A stretch of 64,000 bases of DNA. Source: Megaustenia siamemsis. Lineage: Eukaryota > Mollusca > Gastropoda > Stylommatophora > Ariophantidae. The translations under genes were made by a program, and so were the position numbers. A model generated the notes under the pieces. That model did not search any database and was not told the origin of the DNA. It saw only the letters and a list, made by a program, of their open reading frames with translations. Where the stretch lies: positions 7,441,507 through 7,505,506 of the forward strand of contig JAVIAB010000102.1 of assembly GCA_032433765.1 (NCBI GenBank), read 5' to 3'. Positions 55,421-64,000 of this stretch are shown in pieces; within the stretch, counting starts at the first letter, position 1; each line of letters opens with the position of its first letter.

Positions 55421-55557
55421 TGAGAAAGAGATCTCTGCTAGAAAAGGCATGTCTTTTCAGATGTCCAACTGACTTAGTAACATTTGGCGTTTAACTAGTT
55501 TTCATCTTAGCTCCAGCTTAGAATTTACAAGTCAAATATACGATCCATGCTCATATA

Positions 55558-55818
55558 AGTAAAGTAAGTAAAGAACCCCATCACACCAAGTGGCGTATAG
55601 GCAATATGGTGTTAGTGGCCATAATTTTTATAGTCTTTCGGCACATGATTTTTGGGGTAGTTTGGTCTGTTTTGCACCAGTGCTTTTTAACTTTCTCAGA
55701 ATAAAATCTGGTACCCATTTAAGGCTGGGTGAACCCGGAAGTTGTTGATCAGGATTGAACCTGGCCTTTTGTCCTTAAAGTAGTCCAGTTCACTAACCAC
55801 TGACCTATCGCTGCTCCC
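55558..55818 (-). mobile_element. SINE S1, copy d
   Basis: Reverse full-length S1, ending at 55818 with the complement of GGGAGCAGCGATAGGTCAGT. The B box is mutated (GGTTCAATCCTG on the minus strand). Confidence 0.85.
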
Positions 55819-55824
55819 ACATAC

Positions 55825-56220
55825 TCATATATGCAGCAGAAATGTGGAGAATGAACCATAAGAGAGAAAGCCAACTTTGAGGATTTGAAGGTCGCTGTCT
55901 TAAGAAGGTTCTAAACATCTGTTGGGATCAATACATTACAGACAAAGAAGTCGCCAGAAGATCAGGCATTAACAATATCATTCAAGAAGTGTAAAGAAGA
56001 TGCTGGAAGTGGCCATGCCATGCTTTACAAATGGAGTGAACCAGGCATCAGCATCTAGCATTAACATGGACACCACCTGGCAAATGAATGAGAGCCAGAC
56101 CATACATGATGAAATCATCAGGGCTGGCAATTCCTGGCAGGGGAGTTGTCTGTGCTTGCTCCAGACAAGATTGGTCAGAGATTTTTTGTGAGTGTCTTAT
56201 ACTCCGATAAGAGGTCAGGG
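55825..56220 (+). mobile_element. LINE family J, C-terminal part
   Basis: ..YSYAAEMWRMNHKRESQL.., GFEGRCLKKVLNICWDQYIT, DKEVARRSGINNIIQEV.., RRCWKWPCHALQM.. matches the usual post-RT pattern (YG.ETW...CLR..L.I.W...I.N..L......I...I..RR..W.GHVLRM). It follows on from 54740-54965 once B and S1 are removed. Confidence 0.75.
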
Positions 56221-56269
56221 GATTAAGAAGAAAAAGCAGGGGTGGGGCTAATTGCCCTGTTTTCTTGTG

Positions 56270-56690
56270 AGTAAATCCCTCGCTAGGATAGGGGCAAATT
56301 GCAGTGTCTGCATTTGAATGAATCCCTCACTAGGATAGGGGTAAATTGCAGTGTCTGCATTTGAATGAATCCCTCACTAGGATAGGGGCAAATTGCAGTG
56401 TCTGCATTTGAATGAATCCCTCACTAGGATAGGGGCAAATTGCAGTGTCTGCATTTTGAATGAATCCCTCGCTTGGATAGGGGCAAATTGCAGTGTCAGC
56501 ATTTGAATGAATCCCTCACTAGGATAGGGGTAAATTGCAGTGTCTGCATTTAAATGAATCCCTCACTAGGATAGGGGCAAATTACCCTGTATTCTTGTGA
56601 ATGAATCCCTCACTAGGATAGGGGCAAATTACCCTGTATTCTTGTGAATGAATCCCTCACTAGGATAGAGGCAAATTACCCTGTATTCTT
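56270..56690. repeat. 47-bp minisatellite
   Basis: About nine copies of AATGAATCCCTCACTAGGAT, AGGGGCAAATTGCAGTGTCT, GCATTTG. Confidence 0.95.
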
Positions 56691-58240
56691 GTGAATGAAT
56701 CCCTCACTATGAGAGGTGACAAATTACCCTGTATTCTTGTGAATGAATCCCTCACTATGAGAGGTGACAAATTACACTGTATTCTTGTGAATGAATCCAT
56801 CACTATGAGAGGTGACAAATTACCCTGTATTCTTGTGAATGAATCCATCACTATGAGAGGTGACAAATTACCCTGTATTCGTGTGAATGAATCCCTCACT
56901 ATGAGAGGTGACAAATTACCCTGTATTCGTGTGAATGAATCCCTCACTATGAGAGGTGACAAATTACCCTGTATTCTTGTGAATGAATCCCTCACTATGA
57001 GAGGTGACAAATTACCCTGTATTCTTGTGAATGAATCCCTCACTATGAGAGGTGACAAATTACCCTGTATTCTTGTGAATGAATCCCTCACTATGAGAGG
57101 TGACAAATTACCCTGTATTCTTGTGAATGAATCCCTCACTATGAGAGGTGACAAATTACCCTGTATTCTTGTGAATGAATCCCTCACTATGAGAGGTGAC
57201 AAATTACCCTGTATTCTTGTGAATGAATCCCTCACTATGAGAGGTGACAAATTACCCTGTATTCTTGTGAATGAATCCCTCACTATGAGAGGTGACAAAT
57301 TACCCTGTATTCTTGTGAATGAATCCCTCACTATGAGAGGTGACAAATTACCCTGTATTCTTGTGAATGAATCCCTCACTATGAGAGGTGACAAATTACC
57401 CTGTATTCTTGTGAATGAATCCATCACTATGAGAGGTGACAAATTACCCTGTATTCTTGTGAATGAATCCCTCACTATGAGAGGTGACAAATTACCCTGT
57501 AATCGTGTGAATGAATCCCTCACTATGAGAGGTGACAAATTACCCTGTATTCTTGTGAATGAATCCCTCACTATGAGAGGTGACAAATTACCCTGTATTC
57601 TTGTGAATGAATCCCTCACTATGAGAGGTGACAAATTACCCTGTATTCTTGTGAATGAATCCCTCACTATGAGAGGTGACAAATTACCCTGTATTCTTGT
57701 GAATGAATCCATCACTATGAGAGGAGAAAAATTACCCTGTATTCTTGTGAATGAATCCCTCACTATGAGAGGTGACAAATTACCCTGTATTCTTGTGAAT
57801 GAATCCCTCACTATGAGAGGTGACAAATTACCCTGTATTCGTGTGAATGAATCCCTCACTATGAGAGGTGACAAATTACCCTGTATTCTTGTGAATGAAT
57901 CCCTCACTATGAGAGGTGACAAATCACCCTGTATTCTTGTGAATGAATCCCTCACTAGGAGAGGTGACAAATTACCCTCTATTCTTGTGAATGAATCCCT
58001 CACTATGAGAGGTGACAAATTACCCTGTATTCTTGTGAATGAATCCCTCACTATGAGAGGTGACAAATTACCCTATATTCTTGTGAATGAATCCCTCACT
58101 ATGAGAGGTGACAAATTACCCTGTATTCGTGTGAATGAATCCCTCACTAGGAGAGGTGACAAATTACCCTGTATTCTTGTGAATGAATCCCTCACTATGA
58201 GAGGTGACAAATTACCCTGTATTCGTGTGAATGAATCCCA
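56690..58240. repeat. 48-bp minisatellite, about 32 copies, in the intron of the adaptor-like gene
   Basis: Unit AATGAATCCCTCACTATGAG, AGGTGACAAATTACCCTGTA, TTCTTGTG, clearly a variant of the preceding 47-bp unit (ACTATGAGAGGTG for ACTAGGATAGGGG). A multiple of three, so a 540-codon + frame (NESLTMRGDKLPCILV period) and a 468-codon minus frame are open. The + frame reads across the acceptor at 58277 in a different phase from the exon, so it is not the gene's coding sequence. Confidence 0.95.
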
Positions 58241-58277
58241 TTATGTTTATGGATCCACACTATTCCTTTCTCTCCAG

Positions 58278-58390
58278 ATGTTTGCAGCAAGAACAGCGAG
58301 AGCACAAATCTAGAAATGTCGTACCAAGGATTGGATAATGATTGCGCAGGTCATCACACACGGCTGAAAGTTTTTGACTCTTCGTTATTG
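58278..58390 (+). CDS. Adaptor-like gene, next coding exon
   Basis: Acceptor CCTTTCTCTCCAG (ends 58277), donor TTATTG|GTGAGT (58390/58391). Two bases complete the split codon (G from 52907 plus AT gives Asp), followed by VCSKNSESTNLEMSYQGLDN and DCAGHHTRLKVFDSSLL, 37 codons, ending in phase 0. The phase match with 52907 and the absence of stops in only this frame support the exon. The protein continues beyond the window. No domain is recognisable in this piece. Confidence 0.6.
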
Positions 58391-58454
58391 GTGAGTAGCA
58401 TCCCTTTAGTTCTTGACCCCTTGTGTCCCTCGTGAAAACTGAGCAGCATTGTTG

Positions 58455-58690
58455 GAGTTTTTGTCTATCCCCTAATGTTGCCTTCCATTTTGTCTATCCC
58501 CTAATGTTGCCTTCCATTTTGTCTATCCCCTAATGTTGCCTTCCATTTTGTCTATCCCCTAATGTTGCCTTCCATTTTGTCTATCCCCTAATGTTGCCTT
58601 CCATTTTGTCTATCCCCTAATGTTGCCTTCCATTTTGTCTATCCCCTAATGTTGCCTACCATTTTGTCTATCCCCTAATGTTGCCTACCA
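58455..58690. repeat. 29-bp minisatellite
   Basis: About eight copies of TCTATCCCCTAATGTTGCCT plus TCCATTTTG, 65 bp downstream of the exon donor. Confidence 0.95.
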
Positions 58691-58804
58691 CCTTCCATAT
58701 CTCTCATAAATTTGTTTTAGTACTTTCATTTTTTTTTCCCTTCACTTTCTCATTTGGGTGTAGAGATTTTCTAAGTTTAGGTTTGTGCCCTTTTGGCGCC
58801 TTCA

Positions 58805-61015
58805 GCCATTATCAATTGATATTGCTGTAGCATTTCTTTGATGTTGTTTGTCCATTATCAATTGATATTGCTGTAGCATTTCTTTGATGTTGTTTGTCCA
58901 TTATCAATTGATTTTGCTGTAGCATTTCTTTGATGTTGTTTGTCCATTATCAATTGATATTGCTGTAGCATTTCTTTGATGTTGTTTGTCCATTATCAAT
59001 TGATATTGCTGTAGCATTTCTTTGATGTTGTTTGTCCATTATCAATTAATATTGCTGTAGCATTTCTTTGATGTTGTTTGTCCATTATCAATTGATTTTG
59101 CTGTAGCATTTCTTTGATGTTGTTTGTCCATTATCAATTGATATTGCTGTAGCATTTCTTTGATGTTGTTTGTCCATTATCAATTGATTTTGCTGTAGCA
59201 TTTCTTTGATGTTGTTTGTCCATTATCAATTGATATTGCTGTAGCATTTCTTTGATGTTGTTTGTCCATTATCAATTGATATTGCTGTAGCATTTCTTTG
59301 ATGTTGTTTGTCCATTATCAATTGATATTGCTGTAGCATTTCTTTGATGTTGTTTGTCCATTATCAATTGATATTGCTGTAGCATTTCTTTGATGTTGTT
59401 TGTCCATTATCAATTGATATTGCTGTAGCATTTCTTTGATGTTGTTTGTCCATTATCAATTGATATTGCTGTAGCATTTCTTTGATGTTGTTTGTCCATT
59501 ATCAATTGATATTGCTGTAGCATTTCTTTGATGTTGTTTGTCCATTATCAATTGATTTTGCTGTAGCATTTCTTTGATGTTGTTTGTCCATTATCAATTG
59601 ATATTGCTGTAGCATTTCTTTGATGTTGTTTGTCCATTATCAATTGATATTGCTGTAGCATTTCTTTGATGTTGTTTGTCCATTATCAATTGATATTGCT
59701 GTAGCATTTCTTTGATGTTGTTTGTCCATTATCAATTGATATTGCTGTAGCATTTCTTTGATGTTGTTTGTCCATTATCAATTGATATTGCTGTAGCATT
59801 TCTTTGATGTTGTTTGTCCATTATCAATTGATATTGCTGTAGCATTTCTTTGATGTTGTTTGTCCATTATCAATTGATATTGCTGTAGCATTTCTTTGAT
59901 GTTGTTTGTCCATTATCAATTGATATTGCTGTAGCATTTCTTTGATGTTGTTTGTCCATTATCAATTGATATTGCTGTAGCATTTCTTTGATGTTGTTTG
60001 TCCATATCAATTGATTTTGCTGTAGCATTTCTTTGATGTTGTTTGTCCATTATCAATTGATATTGCTGTAGCATTTCTTTGATATTGTTTGTCCATTATC
60101 AATTGATTTTGCTGTAGCATTTCTTTGATGTTGTTTGTCCATTATCAATTGATATTGCTGTAGCATTTCTTTGATGTTGTTTGTCCATTATCAATTGATA
60201 TTGCTGTAGCATTTCTTTGATGTTGTTTGTCCATTATCAATTGATATTGCTGTAGCATTTCTTTGATGTTGTTTGTCCATTATCAATTGATATTGCTGTA
60301 GCATTTCTTTGATGTTGTTTGTCCATTATCAATTGATATTGCTGTAGCATTTCTTTGATGTTGTTTGTCCATTATCAATTGATATTGCTGTAGCATTTCT
60401 TTGATGTTGTTTGTCCATTATCAATTGATATTGCTGTAGCATTTCTTTGATGTTGTTTGTCCATTATCAATTGATTTTGCTGTAGCATTTCTTTGATGTT
60501 GTTTGTCCATTATCAATTGATTTTGCTGTAGCATTTCTTTGATGTTGTTTGTCCATTATCAATTGATATTGCTGTAGCATTTCTTTGATGTTGTTTGTCC
60601 ATTATCAATTGATTTTGCTGTAGCATTTCTTTGATGTTGTTTGTCCATTATCAATTGATATTGCTGTAGCATTTCTTTGATGTTGTTTGTCCATTATCAA
60701 TTGATTTTGCTGTAGCATTTCTTTGATGTTGTTTGTCCATTATCAATTGATATTGCTGTAGCATTTCTTTGATGTTGTTTGTCCATTATCAATTGATATT
60801 GCTGTAGCATTTCTTTGATGTTGTTTGTCCATTATCAATTGATATTGCTGTAGCACTTCTTTGATGTTGTTTGTCCATTATCAATTGATATTGCTGTAGC
60901 ATTTCTTTGATGTTGTTTGTCCATTATCAATTGATTTTGCTGTAGCATTTCTTTGATGTTGTTTGTCCATTATCAATTGATATTGCTGTAGCATTTCTTT
61001 GATGTTGTTTGTCCA
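58805..61015. repeat. 46-bp minisatellite from LINE G, about 48 copies
   Basis: Unit ATTATCAATTGATATTGCTG, TAGCATTTCTTTGATGTTGT, TTGTCC. Only single-base variants (TGATTTT/TGATATT alternating). On the minus strand the unit reads ..NIKEMLQQYQLIM.., the same stretch as ..SIKEMLQHHQLTM.. in LINE G at 10946-10890. Confidence 0.95.
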
Positions 61016-61019
61016 TCTT

Positions 61020-61295
61020 ACTCAGGGTCTACAGTTGGCTGTGTTCACGTTCTGTGCGGTTTCGCATTATGTCTTTTGGCATGTGCTAAGACTGCTATGA
61101 TGGGGACTTTAGCTACCTTTCTTTGTTTGGGAGATGAGTTAGTAATTCGGATGATTCCACTGGCACGGGCGGTTGAGCAATTATGGATTTTAATTTGCTG
61201 GCAGTACTACAGGGGCTTTCCATAACCAGAACTCTGGGTCTGCCTCTTGCTCTTCTGCCTTCTCCTCTTTTAATATATGCATTGTATGTTAAGAG
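61020..61295 (-). mobile_element. LINE family G and associated block
   Basis: Minus frame: ..NAYIKRGEGRRARGRPRVLV.., joined to ..SKLKSIIAQPPVPVESSELL, THLPNKER, stop, the block also inserted at 28286-28690. It borders the 46-bp array, which continues the G reading frame (..RVR.ADSIKEML..). Confidence 0.7.
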
Positions 61296-61299
61296 GCAT

Positions 61300-61500
61300 G
61301 TCATAAGAGGTGACTAAGGAGGTTGATCGATGGCTTGACAAGCTGTCATTGTAAAAAGTATTGTTATGGAAACAGAGCCACAGATTTTAGAAGCAGCAAT
61401 CTCTGCAATATGTGCCATTTTGGCACGCAAGGTTTCTGTTTTTAAGATTGTGGTTCTGCCCTATGTGCTGTCTTCAGCTCGAAAGGACAATAGATGAATA
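61300..61500 (+). mobile_element. Element X copy 4, almost without tail
   Basis: GTGACTAAGGAGGTTGATCG, GATGGCTTGACAAGCTGTCA, CAATATGTGCCATTTTGGCA and CTTCAGCTCGAAAGGACAAT, ending ATAGATGAATAGATG. The GATA tail is minimal here. Confidence 0.82.
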
Positions 61501-62075
61501 GATGTTATGGAATTGTCACCTCAGATGGTAGATTTACAACAGAGGTGAGATGCAGAAAAGCTGAGGCAAAAGTAGCTTTCCAAAAATGAGGAAGATACTG
61601 TGCAATCCATTTTTGACAATAGAAACAAGAAAAAGAGTTCTTCAATGTTATGTAGAGATAATCTTAATATATGGATGGAAATCATGGATAATAGGACAAC
61701 AGACAAGAAAATCACTGGAGACTGTAGAAATGAGATTCTACGGAAGAATGTTGAGAATACCATGGGCAGCTAAGAAGAGTAATAAAAATGTTCTGAAAGA
61801 GGCCAAAGCAGAAAGAGAGCTAATTTCCAATATTAGGAAGAAACAATCATCATTTTTTGGCCATGTAATGAGAAGAGAACAACTGGAATATATTGTAACA
61901 ACTGGGAAAATTGAGGGACGAAGAGATGGAGGGACACAAAGAGAAAAGATACCAGACAGCTTAAGAGAATGGCTTGGCAGAAGGTCAACAACAGAAATGA
62001 TAAATAACTTGAGATTGAGGGTTGTGGATAGACATGATCACCTACGCCAGCAGGCCTGGTACTTGATGATGGTAA
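61501..62075 (+). mobile_element. LINE family B, best open 3' copy
   Basis: A 183-codon + frame (61586-62137) reads MRKILCNPFLTIETRKRVLQ, CYVEIILIYGWKSWIIGQQT, ..RMLRIPWAAKKSNKNVLKEA, KAERELISNIRKKQSSFFGH, VMRREQLEYIVTTGKIEGRR, ..PDSLREWLGRRSTTEMINN, ..DRHDHLRQQAWYLMMV. The terminal stretch is slightly frame-shifted from the ..WRDMITYASRPGT end of other copies. GATGATGG tail. Confidence 0.88.
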
Positions 62076-62350
62076 GGAATCACACAAGATTCTTTCTAGA
62101 TGGACAAAACAATCTACTTGCCTGTTTCTGTATGTAGCTTATGATTGGCTCACTGCCTACTCTTTCTCTTATAACATTTCTAATTGTCTTTTCTGGTCAC
62201 TCCAAGCGCTTTTCTGGTCACTCCAAGCGCTTTTCTGGTCACTCCAAGCGCTTTTCCCAGATATCTCATCTCTGTGGTGACAAGCTTTCTTTTGTGCTTA
62301 GACGTAAGTGACCGTGCTTGGCATTGGTAGCACACCGTGGGAATGAATAT
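62076..62350. repeat. Dispersed repeat shared with 11278-11515
   Basis: AAGGAATCACACAAGATTCT ... TTTTCTGGTCACTCCAAGCG, with the 21-bp GGTCACTCCAAGCGCTTTTC block present three times (62190-62255). Confidence 0.65.
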
Positions 62351-62410
62351 ACTCTATATAAGATGTATCTTGGTGGTAATAGGTATTGCTTTGTGTTGAA
62401 GTATACGGGA

Positions 62411-62625
62411 TAAAAAAAAGTAAAGTACCCCCGTCACGCCAAGTGGCGTATAGGGAATATGGTGTTAGTGACCATAAATTTTACAGACCTTCGGCACATG
62501 ATTTTTGGGGTAATGTGGTCGGTATTACGCCCGTGCCGCTTTACTTTCCCAGAAAAATCCGGTACCTATTTAAGGCTGGGTGAACCTGGAAGCCGTCGGT
62601 TGGGATTGAACCCTACCCAAGTATA
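62411..62625 (-). mobile_element. SINE S1, copy e, 5'-truncated
   Basis: Reverse S1 from GTAAAGTACCCCCGTCACGC to the B box region GGTTGGGATTGAACCCTACC. The A-box end is missing. Confidence 0.85.
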
Positions 62626-62652
62626 GGGGATAGCTGACCCAATATTTGGTTT

Positions 62653-62950
62653 GTCTGGGGGGCTGGTTGTTTCGAGGCAAGACACCAGTCTCAAGACAGA
62701 GTGGTTGTGGGTTCAAAACTTTTATTTATGATTTCTTTCTGCGGCAACCACTCCTGGTCTCAGTAGCGAGGCCTGGCTTGAAACATCAAATACTCATTGA
62801 CGGAAAAAAATATGAGTACCTCCGAAGACGGAGTTATCTGCATGTGCAGTGAGTGACTCCTGTGCACACGGCTGCCAGGGAAAAAATGGATTAACACGCA
62901 AAATTCAGTTCCTAGTCTCCTAGGATGTCGCTAGAGGTGAACGCCCAAAA
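62653..62950 (+). mobile_element. SINE S2, copy c
   Basis: GGGGGCTGGTTGTTTCGAGG, AGAGTGGTTGTGGGTTCAAA (B box followed by a short deletion), body GATTTCTTTCTGCGGCAACC ... TAGTCTCCTAGGATGTCGCT, and A-rich end. Confidence 0.82.
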
Positions 62951-63445
62951 AAAAAATTTATTTGTCTTGTTGCATCGGATGTCTTTTTCTTTATTGATTT
63001 TACCATCTTCAATTTTTCTACCAACTCTGTGCTATCAGTGCCAGAATTGGACGCTGGACTCTAGAACAATAAGAAAGATAACGACCACAGAAATGAAATG
63101 TGTCAGAAGAATGACAGGAAACAGCTTAAGGGACAGAGTAAGAAACACTGACCTGAGGAAGAAACTCGAAATTGAACCAGCCATCGAATACATAAAGAAA
63201 CAACAGATAAATTGGTTCGGCCACATAACAAGACAAAAAGAACTAACAATGACTCAAAGAGCCTTAGATAAACGCTACGAAAACGCCAGATTAAGAGGAA
63301 GACCGAGAAAAGATGGATAAAGGGAATACTAGAGTCACTAGGAGGAATAACATCAGAAGAGGCCAACAGAAGAGCAAAGAATCGCAGATTGTTTCTCCCC
63401 TCGACGCCAACGGCAGCAGAGGAAGGATAGAAGAAGAGAGAATGT
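62951..63445 (+). mobile_element. LINE family E, best open copy
   Basis: A 131-codon + frame (62925-63320): ..LCYQCQNWTLDSRTIRKITT, TEMKCVRRMTGNSLRDRVRN, TDLRKKLEIEPAIEYIKKQQ, INWFGHITRQKELTMTQRAL, DKRYENARLRGRPRKDG, then frame-shifted ..WIKGILESLGGITSEEANRR, AKNRRLFLPSTPTAAEEG. The 3' end is GAGGAAGGATAGAAGAAGAG without expansion. Confidence 0.85.
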
Positions 63446-63720
63446 TGTTCCCAGATATTTCAAGTTTGTTACCCTTTTTATAACTTGGTGTTCTGTAGCT
63501 AATAACACATTTTTTTTATAAAGTAGAAAGAAATGTTATGGCAACAGCTGTAGGTGAGTAACAAAACAAAAGTCGACATTTCGGCCAAGTAGGCCTTCAA
63601 CTGGAGCAACAAACAACACAAAAATATATATAAGAATATATACACACAAATCTAACTACATGGGCGATATGTTAGATATTCAAGAAAGAAAAAAAAGGAA
63701 AAAACAAAAATGTCACTTCC
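63446..63720 (-). mobile_element. Penelope-like/hammerhead-bearing repeat, reversed copy
   Basis: 63572-63600 on the + strand is GTCGACATTTCGGCCAAGTA plus GGCCTTCAA, the reverse of TTGAAGGCCTACTTGGCCGAAATGTCGAC, nearly identical to copy 1 at 6104-6132. Next to it lies TAAGAATATATACACACAAA and CAAATCTAACTACATGG, the reverse of 6040-6080 (ATGTAGTTAGATTTG). Confidence 0.55.
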
Positions 63721-64000
63721 CTGCGGTCCAAAGCTTGGTCAGCCACTGGCTGTACTAAAATAGGTGGGTGGGATGACCAACTATATATCTCGCTGACCAG
63801 GCAGTCAGGTGAAATTTAAAAAGGAAGGGTTCTAAAAATATGGAGAGGTGGGTACAAGATACGTGTTCTGTGGCTATGTCATCTTTTTGAATTGGCAATT
63901 CATTAATGCTTATCTTTTAATCATTCTATTATTTTCTCTCTTCTGTTGAAATAATGCTGGCTACGTTAACATGATCGGTTGGCTTACCACGGCAACAGCC
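63721..64000. other. Unassigned end of window
   Basis: No exon, array or repeat recognised. Confidence 0.3.

Noticed and set aside
56660..58313. 540-codon + and 468-codon minus frames with 16-residue repeats resembling a repeat protein
   Set aside because: 48-bp unit is divisible by three. The + frame enters the real exon at 58278 in the wrong phase, and there is no start or splice support.

Overview
This is eukaryotic, intron-bearing animal DNA. The arguments are GT–AG exons of an animal-type lipoxygenase, many decayed non-LTR retrotransposon ends, two tRNA-derived SINE families and very long micro/minisatellites. The mix resembles marine invertebrate genomes (lophotrochozoan or similar), but the species cannot be fixed from the sequence. 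No bacterial operon, CRISPR array or viral gene is seen.

Gene layout. (1) The window opens inside the 3' part of a lipoxygenase gene on the + strand: the penultimate exon (514-680) and last exon (6386-6500) splice in phase and end in the family's terminal ...IPNSISI. They are separated by a 5.7 kb intron that is mostly one 4.6 kb CAT/CAA minisatellite. (2) From about 42 kb or 50.7 kb a second + strand gene is seen: a large low-complexity exon (50739-52907) rich in SH3-ligand and endocytic-type short motifs, spliced in phase to a 113-bp exon (58278-58390), with the gene continuing past the window. It has one apparent 1-bp frameshift near 51.87-51.93 kb. A non-repetitive island at 41.95-42.85 kb with a good splice donor at 42358/42359 may be its first, non-coding exon. 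No other host gene is supported.

Everything else is repeat. By hand sum, about 24 kb (roughly 38%) is tandem array. Much of the remainder is 5'-truncated non-LTR retrotransposon 3' ends, which I group by C-terminal protein sequence and 3' tail: A (ends ..LRCGDGTQ, ATG-type tail), B (ends ..YASRPGT, ATG-type tail), C (sister of B, ends ..YANWYGA), D and F (end ..GGCTCGAAAGG[T/A]CAATAGATAGA, GATA tail), E (GAA-rich tail), G (C-terminal zinc finger), H (YADD reverse transcriptase), I (HVLQDCP-type C-terminus), J and L. Non-autonomous elements are SINE families S1 and S2 with pol III boxes, a short element X with a GATA tail, and sequences carrying a hammerhead-ribozyme-like core typical of Penelope-like elements. 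One hAT transposase relic is present.

The main pattern: many tandem arrays start exactly at, or are built from, the 3' end of a retrotransposon. Examples are the 4.6 kb CAT array (B tail), the 2.6 kb GAA/GAC array (E tail), the GATA arrays (X and D tails), and arrays whose unit is a piece of retrotransposon coding sequence (46 bp at 58.8-61.0 kb, 38 bp at 39.1-39.4 kb, 23 bp at 48.4-48.7 kb, 67 bp at 13.1-13.3 kb) or 3' sequence (38 bp at 9.2-9.8 kb). Retrotransposon ends therefore look like the seeds of the satellite landscape. Long open frames inside the arrays are by-products of unit length and are not annotated as genes.
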